A stretch of DNA of 23,227 bases from RGIG529 sp963929765. Its GTDB lineage: Bacteria > Bacillota > Clostridia > Oscillospirales > Oscillospiraceae. Positions 14,622-22,980 of the stretch are shown here, piece after piece. The stretch covers positions 1 through 23,227 of the forward strand of contig CAWVKD010000088.1 of the NCBI GenBank assembly GCA_963929765.1, read 5' to 3'. Each line of letters begins with the position of its first letter. Position 1 is the first letter of the stretch. The notes under the pieces were generated by a model. That model was not told the origin of the DNA. It did not search any database and worked only from the letters and a program-made list of their open reading frames with translations. The position numbers were made by a program, and so were the translations under genes.

Positions 14622-15226
14622 ACTCTTTCTTCCTCTCTGACAGTAGCAATAAACTTTGAGATTTTATTTTTGTCTTTTTGCCCATTGGTTTCAATTCCTG
14701 AGCTTACATCCGCTGCATATGGTTTCCACTTTGCGATTGCATTTTTCACATTATGAGGTCCAAGCCCACCAGCCAGAAAGTAGGGACGATGGATATCTTG
14801 GATCAGATCCCAGTCAAAGGTAGTGCCAGTGCCACCACCAGAGTCCAGCAGCACAAAATCTGCGGTGCTGTTTTTTGCATTGACAATGTCTGCTGTAGTT
14901 CGAATCGAAAAAGCCTTGATAATCGGTCTGTCCGTTAGTCTTCGCAGTTTGGCAATATCCTTTTCTGTTTCATCTCCATGAAGCTGGGCAAGATCAATGA
15001 TACCTTCGTTTAAATAGTCCGCAATGATTTCAGGTTTTTCTTCTACAAATACGCCAACTGCCTTGATTTGAGAGTGCAATTGGCATTTCAGTTCTTTTGC
15101 CTGTTGGGGCGTCACATACCGATGGCTCCTTTGCGCAAAGATAAAACCAACATATTCTGGTTTCCATTCATTTGCCGTTTCGATGTCGCAAATTCGGGAA
15201 AGTCCACATAGCTTTATTTTTGTCAT
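14618..15226 (-). CDS. trpF: Phosphoribosylanthranilate isomerase
   Basis: TrpF carries out the Amadori rearrangement of phosphoribosylanthranilate to CdRP. The 202-residue TIM barrel has the catalytic cysteine C7 in KLCGL, YVGFIFAQRSHRYV, LAQLHGDE, the catalytic aspartate in LLDSGGGTGTTFDW, FLAGGLGPHNV and DVSSGIETNG. It overlaps trpC upstream and trpB downstream by 4 nt each (ATGA). Confidence 0.97.
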   Translation of the reverse strand: MTKIKLCGLSRICDIETANEWKPEYVGFIFAQRSHRYVTPQQAKELKCQLHSQIKAVGVFVEEKPEIIADYLNEGIIDLAQLHGDETEKDIAKLRRLTDRPIIKAFSIRTTADIVNAKNSTADFVLLDSGGGTGTTFDWDLIQDIHRPYFLAGGLGPHNVKNAIAKWKPYAADVSSGIETNGQKDKNKISKFIATVREEERV

Positions 15227-16005
15227 ACAATCCCTCGCAGTTCGTGGAGCATTGCTTTTTTATCCCTTGCTTTCATGAGCGTTTCACCAATTAGAACTCC
15301 ATCGGCTCCTATATCACGAAGTTTCGTGATATCCTCAGGGGTACGCACACCGCTTTCTGACACAAATAAAACACCGCCGGGAATCACTTTTCGAAGCCGA
15401 TGGCTGGTATCGGTATCCACTGTAAAATCTTTAAGATTACGATTATTCACACCGATAATACGAGCTCCTGCGTGGCTTGCCATTTGTACTTCCATTTCAT
15501 CGTGTGCCTCCACCAGTGCAGAAAGACCGAGCTCATCGCATAGAGTGATGAATTTTCCTATTTCGTCTTCCTCTAATATGGAACAGATGAGCAATACTGC
15601 TGATGCTCCTAGGAGTTTTGATTCATAAATCATATATTCGTCTACAATAAAGTCTTTACGTAAACAGGGGATGGAGACTGCATTTGCAATTTCTTTTAAA
15701 TAATTATTACGGCCTAAAAACCATTTTGGTTCCGTTAAAACAGAAATACAGTCGGCGCCTGCCGCTTCGTATTCTTTTGCAATTTGCAAGTAGGGGAAAT
15801 TAGGATCAATCAGTCCTTTGGATGGGGATGCTTTTTTACACTCACAAATAAAGGAAATCCCGGGTTTTTTGAGAGCGGTTTCAAAAGAAAAGGTTCCCTT
15901 TGGGAGAGAAAGGGCTTGTGCTTTAATCGCTTCGAAAGAATGGCTTTTTTTTGCTTGTTGGGTACGTTCGCGGGCAAAATCGGCAATTTGATGAAGAATC
16001 GTCAT
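15223..16005 (-). CDS. trpC: Indole-3-glycerol phosphate synthase
   Basis: TrpC closes the indole ring of CdRP with loss of carbon dioxide and water. The 260-residue TIM barrel has the catalytic lysine in CECKKASPSKGLI, then YEAAGADCISVLTEPKWF, LRKDFIVDEYMIYES, VNNRNLKDF, FVSESGVRTPEDI and GVLIGETLM. It is a single-function enzyme, not fused to TrpF. It overlaps trpD and trpF by 4 nt each. Confidence 0.98.
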   Translation of the reverse strand: MTILHQIADFARERTQQAKKSHSFEAIKAQALSLPKGTFSFETALKKPGISFICECKKASPSKGLIDPNFPYLQIAKEYEAAGADCISVLTEPKWFLGRNNYLKEIANAVSIPCLRKDFIVDEYMIYESKLLGASAVLLICSILEEDEIGKFITLCDELGLSALVEAHDEMEVQMASHAGARIIGVNNRNLKDFTVDTDTSHRLRKVIPGGVLFVSESGVRTPEDITKLRDIGADGVLIGETLMKARDKKAMLHELRGIV

Positions 16006-17033
16006 TTGGACACCTCCGGGCGATTGCTGACTTCAATGAGCTTATGAAGTGTTTCGAGAGCTTTTCCGGAATCGATCAGTTCTGCGGCAAAAGAAATACC
16101 TTCTTTCATGCAGTTAACTTTACCACCAATGTAGAGTGCCGCACCAGCATTCATCAAAACAGCATTTCTTTTATGGCCCTTTTCACCTCGTAAAATATCC
16201 AGTGTGATTTTTGCATTTTCCATGGGAGTACCCCCTGCAAGATCCGTTTTCATGCAACGTTCCAAGCCAAAATCTTCAGGCGCCACATGATACGTTTTAT
16301 ACCACCCGTCTTTTAGCTCGCAAATCATGGTGGGCGCACTCATAGAAAATTCATCTAGTTTGTCTGTTCCATAAACGACCATTCCGCGCTTTACTCCGAG
16401 ATTAATAAGAACCCGGGCAAGAGGTTCTACCAGATAATCATCGTAGACTCCTAACAATTGCATGGTAGGGGTTCCAGGATTGGTCAGTGGTCCAAGAATA
16501 TTAAATACCGTGCGGAACCCAAGCTCTTTCCGGATGGATCCTACATATTTCATAGACGCATGATATTTTTGGGCAAAAAAGAAACACATGCCCACCTCAT
16601 GGAGCAGCTCGATGCACCTTGTAGGACTTTGGTCAATATTCACGCCTAGCGCTTCCAGACAGTCTGCCGTCCCGCACTGGGAGGATGCTGCACGATTACC
16701 GTGCTTTGCTACTTTCATGCCACCTGCTGCTGCCACAAGGGCGGACGTTGTTGAAATATTGAAACTGTGGGCGTTGTCGCCGCCGGTGCCAACAATTTCA
16801 AACAAGTCCATACCAGTCTCTACCTTGGTGGCATGTATTCTCATAGCCGCTGCACAACCTGCAATTTCATCTGTTGTTTCAGCCCGAGCACTTTTTGTGG
16901 AAAGTGCCGCGAGAAATGCCGCATTTTGCGTAGGTGATGTTTCACCGCTCATGATTTCATTCATGACAGCATATGCCTCATCATAGGTGAGGTCTTGTTT
17001 ATTTACGATTTTCACAATGGCTTCTTTGATCAT
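16002..17033 (-). CDS. trpD: Anthranilate phosphoribosyltransferase
   Basis: TrpD transfers phosphoribose from PRPP to anthranilate. The 343-residue protein has the family marks: GTGGDNAHSFNIST (PRPP and glycine-rich loop), KVAKHGNRAASSQCGTADCLEALG, RKELGFRTVFNILGPLTNP and a GTDKLDE segment. It is not fused to trpG. It starts 3 nt after the trpG stop and overlaps trpC by 4 nt. Confidence 0.98.
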   Translation of the reverse strand: MIKEAIVKIVNKQDLTYDEAYAVMNEIMSGETSPTQNAAFLAALSTKSARAETTDEIAGCAAAMRIHATKVETGMDLFEIVGTGGDNAHSFNISTTSALVAAAGGMKVAKHGNRAASSQCGTADCLEALGVNIDQSPTRCIELLHEVGMCFFFAQKYHASMKYVGSIRKELGFRTVFNILGPLTNPGTPTMQLLGVYDDYLVEPLARVLINLGVKRGMVVYGTDKLDEFSMSAPTMICELKDGWYKTYHVAPEDFGLERCMKTDLAGGTPMENAKITLDILRGEKGHKRNAVLMNAGAALYIGGKVNCMKEGISFAAELIDSGKALETLHKLIEVSNRPEVSK

Positions 17034-17036
17034 ATC

Positions 17037-17606
17037 TCATATCTCCGTTATAAAGTTATTTAACATGGTGACTCCATCAGGTGTCATAATAGATTCAGGG
17101 TGGAACTGAACGCCATAGATGGGATATTCTTTATGCTGCAATCCCATGACTTCACCGTCTTCGGTAAAGGCGGTGATCTTTAAATGTTCGGGCATGGTGT
17201 CTCTATCAACTGTAAGAGAGTGATATCGTCCGACAAGAGTAGTTTCAGGACAGCCTTTAAAAAGTAAACATTTTAGATCCAGTTTGGCTTCGGATTGTTT
17301 GCCATGCATCAGCTTTTTTGCATAGGTTATAGTCCCGCCAAACGCTGCACAAATGGCCTGATGTCCGAGACAAACACCAAGGAGCGGGATATCCTTGCCC
17401 AATGTTTTGACTGTTTCTATGAGAATTCCGGCTTGTTCCGGTCTGCCAGGACCAGGGGAAAGGATGATATGGCTGGGATGTAACGCCTTGATATCCGAAA
17501 TCGTCAATTCATCATTGCGAATCACCTTGATATTCGGTTCGATTTGGCCGATGAGCTGGTAGAGATTGTAGGAAAAGCTGTCATAATTGTCGATGAGTAA
17601 GATCAT
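17037..17606 (-). CDS. trpG: Anthranilate synthase component II (glutamine amidotransferase)
   Basis: This subunit hydrolyses glutamine to supply ammonia to TrpE. The 189-residue class-I amidotransferase has ILSPGPGRP, the nucleophile C79 in LLGVCLGHQAI, and H169/E171 in GVQFHPES, a complete triad. The same family includes PabA, and such subunits sometimes serve both pathways; the location here assigns it to tryptophan. I start at 17606, overlapping the trpE stop as ATGA, with GAGGAGGTGG just upstream; the longer reading adds 20 residues lying inside trpE. Confidence 0.97.
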   Translation of the reverse strand: MILLIDNYDSFSYNLYQLIGQIEPNIKVIRNDELTISDIKALHPSHIILSPGPGRPEQAGILIETVKTLGKDIPLLGVCLGHQAICAAFGGTITYAKKLMHGKQSEAKLDLKCLLFKGCPETTLVGRYHSLTVDRDTMPEHLKITAFTEDGEVMGLQHKEYPIYGVQFHPESIMTPDGVTMLNNFITEI

Positions 17607-19072
17607 ATGTCCACCTCCTCTGCAAGTTTCAATGCATTTACCACTGCCTGTGCTTTGTTTATACACTCTTCAAATTCTTTTTCAGGTACAGAGTCTGCAA
17701 CGATTCCGGCTCCTGTTCGGATGAACACATTGCCATTTTTCTTATATGCGATGCGGATGGCAATGCAGGTGTCCATATTGCCTGTGAAATCGATATATCC
17801 AATGGCACCACCATAGATACCACGTTTGTTTTGCTCCAGCTCTCCTATGAGTTGACAGGCTCGAATCTTCGGAGCACCAGAAAGTGTTCCAGCAGGCAAT
17901 ACTGCTTCAATGGCGTCTAATGCATCATAGTTGTCAGCTATTTCGCCCCGTACTGTGGAGCCAATATGCATCACATGAGAAAAATGTTCGATGGAATGTA
18001 AATGTTCCACTTGAACGGTGCCAAACATGCTGATTTTGCCGATGTCATTTCTGCCAAGATCCACCAACATATTGTGTTCCGCAAGCTCCTTTTCGTCCGA
18101 AAGGAGTTCTGCTTCCAGAATACGATCCTCCTCCTGGGTTTTGCCTCTTGGCCTGGTTCCTGCAAGAGGAAACGTATGTAGTATACCGTTTTCTAGTTTG
18201 ACCAAAGTTTCGGGAGATGCACCTGCAACCTCTACGTCTGTACCAGAGAAATAGAACATGTAAGGGGAGGGGTTGATTGTCCGCAACATGCGATAAGTAT
18301 TGAAAAGGCTTCCTTCAAAGGGCGCACACAGCCGATTGGACAACACTATTTGAAAAATATCGCCTTCGTGAATATGGTGTTTTGCCTTTGAAACCATGTC
18401 GCAATATGTCTTTTGATTAAACAATGGGGTCATTTCGCCGAGCAAATGTCCCCCAGGCTCATGTCTTTTTTTCCCATTATGAAGAAGGTTGATCAGCTGT
18501 TTTAGTTCCATCACTGCTTTGTTATAACCAGTCTGGGGGTCATCCAATGACATGTTGACCACAAGGATCATTTTTTGTCGAACATGATCGAATGCAATAA
18601 CTTTATCAAAAAGCATCAGGTCAACATCTTTAAATGCTTCTGCATTTTCCACATCACATTTTGCAGCTGGTTCGCTGTATCCAAGGTAATCATAAGCAAA
18701 ATACCCAACAAGGCCACCTGTAAAAGGAGGAAGGTAATCGAAACGAGGGCTTTTATAATCTGTAAGGATTTGACGAAGATATTGGGTAGGATGGTACGTT
18801 TTCAATTTGATGTTTCCTATTTTCATTTCACCGTCGATACAGGTGATTTCCAACTTTGGGTCAAACCCAAGGAAAGTATAACGCCCCCATTTGTCATTTG
18901 CCAAAGCGGATTCCAGCATATAGCAGTGGGTAGATACGTTTTTCAATATTTTCATTGTCTCAATAGGGGTGGTAAAGTCGGATAATATTTCACAGCTAAC
19001 AGGTAACACATGATATTGACCTGTAGCTGCGATTTTTTTGACATCGCTAAAGCTGGGTAAAATGTTCATCAT
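17603..19072 (-). CDS. trpE: Anthranilate synthase component I
   Basis: TrpE converts chorismate and ammonia to anthranilate, the committed step. The 489 residues hold an N-terminal regulatory part with CYMLESALANDKWGRYTFLG, where the LES-type motif is the usual site of tryptophan feedback inhibition, then the chorismate-binding core: GDIFQIVLSNRL, GASPETLVKL, PLAGTRPRGKTQEED, NMLVDLGRNDIG, PAGTLSGAPKIRA, RGIYGGAIGYIDF and PEKEFEECINKA. Two adjacent ATGs (19072 and 19069) follow AGGAGGG; either could be used, the second having the better spacing. It is the first gene after the T-box leader. Confidence 0.98.
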   Translation of the reverse strand: MMNILPSFSDVKKIAATGQYHVLPVSCEILSDFTTPIETMKILKNVSTHCYMLESALANDKWGRYTFLGFDPKLEITCIDGEMKIGNIKLKTYHPTQYLRQILTDYKSPRFDYLPPFTGGLVGYFAYDYLGYSEPAAKCDVENAEAFKDVDLMLFDKVIAFDHVRQKMILVVNMSLDDPQTGYNKAVMELKQLINLLHNGKKRHEPGGHLLGEMTPLFNQKTYCDMVSKAKHHIHEGDIFQIVLSNRLCAPFEGSLFNTYRMLRTINPSPYMFYFSGTDVEVAGASPETLVKLENGILHTFPLAGTRPRGKTQEEDRILEAELLSDEKELAEHNMLVDLGRNDIGKISMFGTVQVEHLHSIEHFSHVMHIGSTVRGEIADNYDALDAIEAVLPAGTLSGAPKIRACQLIGELEQNKRGIYGGAIGYIDFTGNMDTCIAIRIAYKKNGNVFIRTGAGIVADSVPEKEFEECINKAQAVVNALKLAEEVDI

Positions 19073-19093
19073 TGCTCCCTCCTAAAATAATAA

Positions 19094-19136
19094 AAGAAAC
19101 AAGAAATTCCTTTGACTTATCATTGTCAAAGGAATT
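19094..19136 (-). terminator. Second terminator-like hairpin in the trp leader
   Basis: A perfect 12-bp stem pairs 19105-19116 with 19125-19136 around an 8-nt loop, followed on the minus strand by TCTTGTTTCTTTTATTATTTT. It starts directly at the end of the T-box terminator tail and lies about 30 nt before trpE. Its 5' arm resembles that of the T-box terminator. Confidence 0.6.
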
Positions 19137-19173
19137 AAAAAAGCCCTTGACAGATGATAATCATCGATCAAGG
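19137..19173 (-). terminator. T-box-controlled terminator of the trp operon
   Basis: The stem pairs CCTTGA (minus strand, 19168-19173) with TCAAGG (19145-19150), with an inner GATGA/TCATC helix, and is followed by GCTTTTTT. Its 5' arm (CCTTG) can instead pair with CAAGG of the T-box antiterminator, the standard mutually exclusive arrangement. Confidence 0.9.
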
Positions 19174-19413
19174 ACGAATAATACCAACACTATCCGCGGT
19201 GCCACCTTGTATTCATGGGAATGACCCCATGCACTTAGCAGGATACCAACATATCCCCGGCAACTGACGTATGCCAACACGTTGCAGAATACTTTGCGAT
19301 CACTCGCATTTGACTGCACCCTCAGCGGTCCATTTGACAACTTGTTTCTTACCTGATCTCAGCATTCCAGGCTCTCTGTAAAGGCATCATTGCCGTTATC
19401 TCCGCGTCAACGG
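19137..19413 (-). ncRNA. T-box leader responsive to tRNA-Trp
   Basis: The minus strand carries AAGGTGGCACCGCGG at 19194-19208, the nearly invariant T-box that pairs with the uncharged tRNA acceptor end, inside an antiterminator (CAAGG with CCTTG). Upstream, Stem I shows GCGG pairing with CCGC at its base, the AGAGAG bulge, an apical loop with GCTGAGA, and a specifier UGG (19330-19332) followed by A, that is the tryptophan codon. A Stem III-like TGCGA/TCGCA hairpin follows. When tRNA-Trp is uncharged the antiterminator forms and trpEGDCFBA is transcribed. Confidence 0.95.
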
Positions 19414-19434
19414 TTTATATTATTTATTTTCATC

Positions 19435-19463
19435 AATGTAACACAACAAGAACCCAATGTCAA
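19435..19463 (-). promoter_or_regulatory. Promoter of the trp operon
   Basis: On the minus strand a perfect TTGACA (19458-19463) is 17 bp from TACATT (19435-19440), which keeps four of six -10 positions. It ends about 22 bp before T-box Stem I, so the leader would be about 355 nt. Confidence 0.65.
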
Positions 19464-19604
19464 TAGCCAAAAGAGAATAAGTGTCACATAGGGGAAACAG
19501 ATATCGTCGTTATACCGATAGAATGTTCGGTATTTGATACCATTTCTTGAAATATGATACTGACCAGACATATCAACCACGAGAACATGGAAAACCTACC
19601 TGAA
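19464..19604. other. Non-coding stretch between the VWA gene and the trp promoter
   Basis: No gene is supported here. The one structure I see is an inverted repeat of 7-bp arms, ATACCGA (19512-19518) and TCGGTAT (19527-19533), with an 8-bp spacer, about 50 bp upstream of the trp -35 box. It could be an operator or a short hairpin. Confidence 0.4.
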
Positions 19605-19643
19605 AAAGTAAAAGACGAGACGGGGAAATACCATTTCCCCGTC
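19605..19643 (-). terminator. Terminator of the amidase-VWA unit
   Basis: GACGGGGAAAT (19619-19629) and ATTTCCCCGTC (19633-19643) form an 11-bp stem with a 3-nt loop. On the minus strand it is followed by TCGTCTTTTACTTTTTC. It lies 15 bp after the VWA gene stop. Confidence 0.8.
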
Positions 19644-19658
19644 CCAGTCCTAAATTAG

Positions 19659-21530
19659 CTATTGCTTGATTCTTGATACCACTTTTAGATCAACAATCTT
19701 TGTCATTTCCCATTTATTTCCGCTTTTTTCCAATGCATACTCACATTCCTGGGTCAACAGCTGTAGCGCTTTTCCTTCTATCTGTACATAGTAAGTTTCT
19801 CTTGTGGAGATGATGCAGTGATTATCGTCGCTATAAGATGTATCGATCAGCTCATATGTGTCTAATTGCTCTGTGATATCATTCTGCACAAATTTTTCTT
19901 GGGTTTTGTAAATATCGCTTCCTTTTTTTAAGCAGTCTGAGATGAGAGAGAAGTCATTCTGCGTTACTGCATCCGGGAAGTTTTTTAGATACTGTTCTAC
20001 CACGGCCTCTGGGCCGTCTGTATATATGTCGTCACTGGTTGCGCTTAACAGGACGTTAGGTTGGTATGAATAATCACACTCGCCGCCATATTCCTCGCTG
20101 TGATACCCTACTTGAATATTTGCCTGATCATCTACTGCTGCTCCGGTACTGTCCTCAAATTCCAACAGATAAAGCTCCTTCTCCACCTGGTATATTTCCT
20201 GATAAATACTTTCCATGGAATCAATATCGTTGATGTTATAATATTTGCCCCCTGTCTGAGAAGAGATATAGTTGATTTGAGAAGAGTCAATGGACCCGAT
20301 CCCAATGATAAATACCGGCACATGATAGCGTTTTGCTACTTCAATCACATCTTCCTGAGAACAGCTGCTATAATTATCGTTCCCGTCGGTGAATGCGATC
20401 ACACAGCGGGCTCCTGTCTGAGCTGCCACACGTTCTACCGCTGTGTAGAGAGCATCATACAAACTGGTCATATCATCTGTAGAAAGCTGATTGATTTTCT
20501 GGATCAAAAGACTGGAATCATCGCAGAATTCCTGCTCCAGACGAACTCCTGTTGAAAAAGAAGTGATTTCTACCAGGTCTCCTGCACCAAACTGCACACT
20601 TTGAATGAAACGGTTCATAATGGATTTTGCTTCGTTTAGTGGGCTGCCGCTCATACTTCCGCTGACATCTACCACCATATCTACTTTTAAAGCTTCGATT
20701 TCATTTAATTGAGTGATCTCTGTGACTGTCTGCTTAATAAAATTGGCGTTGGCGTCTTCTTTGCGAATATAAAATAATGCGCCGTCCAGATTTTCCGGTA
20801 CCTCTCCTGATGCAGAATCTTCCACATTTAAATAAAGGCGAATCTTGGGGAATTCGGAAGCGTCAACTTGTTGGACTTGAATGGTAAGATCCTTTTCCGG
20901 TTCAATATACATCGAAACGACGTCATCCATTTCATCAAAGGCATTTTTAATTGCAGCATAATCCCAGTTTTCGCCCTGTATCAGCGTTTCTATCGTTTCC
21001 AGCTCTGTTTCGTAGGAGGAAACCTCGGACTCTTCTGCTTTGGACATGTCGATGTCTTTATAGAAATCAATTTGATCTTCAATAAAACCATCTAAATTAT
21101 TTCTGATCAGCTTCAATTCGTGGATGATTTCTCTTTTTTTCCCAATATCCAGAACCCCCAAGTCTTCCCACCCTTCAGTTGCCTTTTCAGCTTGCTCTTC
21201 GTATGAAGGGAACCCACAGTCCTGAATCTGTGCAAGTTCATGTTCCTTCTGCATGTTCAGACCCACTGTTGCATAAAGTGCTGCACCTCCCAGCAGAAGA
21301 ACGAACAGAACAGAAGCAACAATGGTAATGATCATTGGTGCTTTGGAACGTGTTTTCTTTGGCTGTTGGTTATCTACGACAAGATCTGCTGTGTTTTCTT
21401 CCGGAAAAGGGTTGTTGGATTCTAGCCTATTTTCTTCCGGGAAATTGTCATTTCGATTCACTTTCGCTCCACAATTGGTGCAAAATTGAGCACCGTCTGG
21501 AAGTTGATGCCCGCAGTTTCCGCAAAACAT
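19659..21530 (-). CDS. Zinc-ribbon, single-TM, VWA-domain protein with NTF2-like C-terminus
   Basis: A 623-residue membrane protein. Residues 1-24 are a zinc ribbon with C3, C6, C17 and C20; residues 65-91 are a transmembrane helix with no signal-peptidase site; 95-210 are acidic and helical; 225-275 look like a small beta domain; 282-455 are a von Willebrand A domain with a full MIDAS (DVSGS at 288-292, T355, D382 in FTDGND). Residues 504-620 resemble the NTF2-like domain seen in TcaA/YvbJ-type membrane proteins. The likely topology puts the ribbon in the cytoplasm and VWA outside. GGAGG precedes the ATG. It lies 27 bp after an amidase gene, in the same unit, which suggests an envelope role. 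The function is unknown. Confidence 0.85.
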   Translation of the reverse strand: MFCGNCGHQLPDGAQFCTNCGAKVNRNDNFPEENRLESNNPFPEENTADLVVDNQQPKKTRSKAPMIITIVASVLFVLLLGGAALYATVGLNMQKEHELAQIQDCGFPSYEEQAEKATEGWEDLGVLDIGKKREIIHELKLIRNNLDGFIEDQIDFYKDIDMSKAEESEVSSYETELETIETLIQGENWDYAAIKNAFDEMDDVVSMYIEPEKDLTIQVQQVDASEFPKIRLYLNVEDSASGEVPENLDGALFYIRKEDANANFIKQTVTEITQLNEIEALKVDMVVDVSGSMSGSPLNEAKSIMNRFIQSVQFGAGDLVEITSFSTGVRLEQEFCDDSSLLIQKINQLSTDDMTSLYDALYTAVERVAAQTGARCVIAFTDGNDNYSSCSQEDVIEVAKRYHVPVFIIGIGSIDSSQINYISSQTGGKYYNINDIDSMESIYQEIYQVEKELYLLEFEDSTGAAVDDQANIQVGYHSEEYGGECDYSYQPNVLLSATSDDIYTDGPEAVVEQYLKNFPDAVTQNDFSLISDCLKKGSDIYKTQEKFVQNDITEQLDTYELIDTSYSDDNHCIISTRETYYVQIEGKALQLLTQECEYALEKSGNKWEMTKIVDLKVVSRIKQ

Positions 21531-21557
21531 CCTCTTACTCCTCCATTCTTTCTTTTT

Positions 21558-22766
21558 TTATTTCTTTTTCAGTCCGAATCCTTCTGCAATTCCTTCTGCA
21601 TCTGCTTCAGCCCACCGAGTGGCTAGTTCTCCGGTAGCCGCTAGTTTTCGCATTTCAGGTACCGTATGAAACCCATGCTCGACGATTATCCCAGGCACGC
21701 CTACGCTGGCAGCGCCTCTGAGTACCCCATAATAGTCTCCGTTTTCCCACGTTCTGCGGCAAACGGTTCCTTCGATATCGATTCCATCATTAAAGGCATC
21801 GGTCCATTCCGGAATCTCTTTCTCTGTATGCACTTGGAGGAACCCGCTTACGGTGGCAATGCCAAGCTGATAATTGGTCTCGGCTAGCCTGCTTCCAATC
21901 TCATTAGCGACCTCCATGATTTGCACATCACCGCAAGCAATCTCGTTTAGAATTAAGATGGGTTTATTGATGGAGGTTGGCTGTTCCAATGTTGGGTAGC
22001 CATTGGCTTCGTCTTGATTGGCATTGGTATGGAGTGAAAGAAAAAGGTCAGTTCCTTTTGCATACTCGCCCCGTAAGCTGATATGCTTAAGATCCAATTC
22101 TCGATCTGTAAAACCTCCAATGGAAATGTGGTCTGTGTCCCGAGTCAAAATAGAGGTAACACCATATTGTTCCTCTAATACCCGGACAAGCTCTTTGGCA
22201 AGCTGAAGCGTGAAATCTCCCTCGATATAAGTGGGTTCTATTTCTATCGCGTTTCTGCCTGCGTAATGCCCAGGGTCAATACATAGCAAAAGGTTACTTG
22301 CGATAATCGTCTCCCCGTTTTCTGCCCGGTACTGGTCGGGATTGGAAACTGTGACATTGACTCGATATTCATATTGCTGGACAACATCATTTTCCAGTGG
22401 ATCGATCCAGGTCAGGGTCTGTTCCTCTGCAATCTGATCTGAATCCAATGTCCCTACGATGGTCCAGTCGTCTGTGCCCACGATTTGTCTTTCGATCTGA
22501 TATTCTTTCACATATGGATCCCATTGGTCCGGCCACTGGATTTGAATTTCCCGATCAGACAGCCGGGCAAAAGAAAGTTTTTCTACACAAACGGTCCGTT
22601 TGGTGGTTTTTTCCTCTTGATTTTGCTCTTTCACGATATTTTGCTCAATTTCTTCTGTGCTCTGATTGCTCTGTTGCCGAAAGTGGTGCCAGTAGCCGAA
22701 TAGACCGGCAGCCAGAGCCAAAATGACCACTCCGACCACAAGGGCGATTTTTGTTCTTGTTTTCAT
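21558..22766 (-). CDS. Membrane-anchored FN3-domain N-acetylmuramoyl-L-alanine amidase (Amidase_3)
   Basis: A 402-residue cell-wall hydrolase that should cut the bond between muramic acid and L-alanine in peptidoglycan. Residues 7-26 are an N-terminal membrane anchor or uncleaved signal, 30-58 a polar linker, 60-158 a fibronectin-III-like domain (IQIQWPDQW, VKEYQIERQ, YEYRVNVTV), and 159-400 the Amidase_3 catalytic domain. Zinc ligands H167 (CIDPGH), E182 (IEGDF) and H246 (SLHTNA) and the catalytic E363 (IVEHGF) are all present. The ribosome binding site is poor (AGGGG about 13 nt upstream). It is the first gene of a unit with the zinc-ribbon/VWA protein. Confidence 0.93.
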   Translation of the reverse strand: MKTRTKIALVVGVVILALAAGLFGYWHHFRQQSNQSTEEIEQNIVKEQNQEEKTTKRTVCVEKLSFARLSDREIQIQWPDQWDPYVKEYQIERQIVGTDDWTIVGTLDSDQIAEEQTLTWIDPLENDVVQQYEYRVNVTVSNPDQYRAENGETIIASNLLLCIDPGHYAGRNAIEIEPTYIEGDFTLQLAKELVRVLEEQYGVTSILTRDTDHISIGGFTDRELDLKHISLRGEYAKGTDLFLSLHTNANQDEANGYPTLEQPTSINKPILILNEIACGDVQIMEVANEIGSRLAETNYQLGIATVSGFLQVHTEKEIPEWTDAFNDGIDIEGTVCRRTWENGDYYGVLRGAASVGVPGIIVEHGFHTVPEMRKLAATGELATRWAEADAEGIAEGFGLKKK

Positions 22767-22821
22767 AATTTCATTAGCCCCTATTTTTTGGATAGCAGAG
22801 AAAGGTTTTTGAAACGAAAAG

Positions 22822-22856
22822 CATATCTCACCCCACCAGAGGCGTAAAAAGATATG
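22822..22856 (-). ncRNA. Bulged hairpin in the amidase leader, class unknown
   Basis: On the minus strand CATATCT pairs with AGATATG (7 bp), a UUUUA bulge follows on the 5' side, and CGCCUC pairs with GGGGUG (two G-U pairs) around a UGGU loop. The downstream CTTTTCGTTTC is moderately U-rich, so it could be a weak terminator or a regulatory structure. It matches no riboswitch class I know. Confidence 0.35.
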
Positions 22857-22980
22857 TCTGAACTTTTCGATGTGATGTTGAAAAGGTTTGGTAGAATTTC
22901 AGAATCATATAACATATTCTCTGCCTGCAAAACGACTCTTATCAAATCTTGAAAAATATTTTGTAAAATTATAACATTTT

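Noticed and set aside
17607..17666. A 20-residue N-terminal extension of trpG
   Set aside because: It lies inside the trpE coding region and has no amidotransferase sequence; the ATGA overlap with GAGGAGGTGG is the better start.
17603..19072. Aminodeoxychorismate synthase (pabB) as an identity for the trpE gene
   Set aside because: The feedback-site motif, the T-box with a tryptophan specifier and the operon with trpG-D-C-F-B-A all favour anthranilate synthase.
22822..22856. A c-di-GMP or other known riboswitch ahead of the amidase
   Set aside because: The conserved loop sequences of the GEMM classes, and of others I know, are absent; only a bulged hairpin remains.
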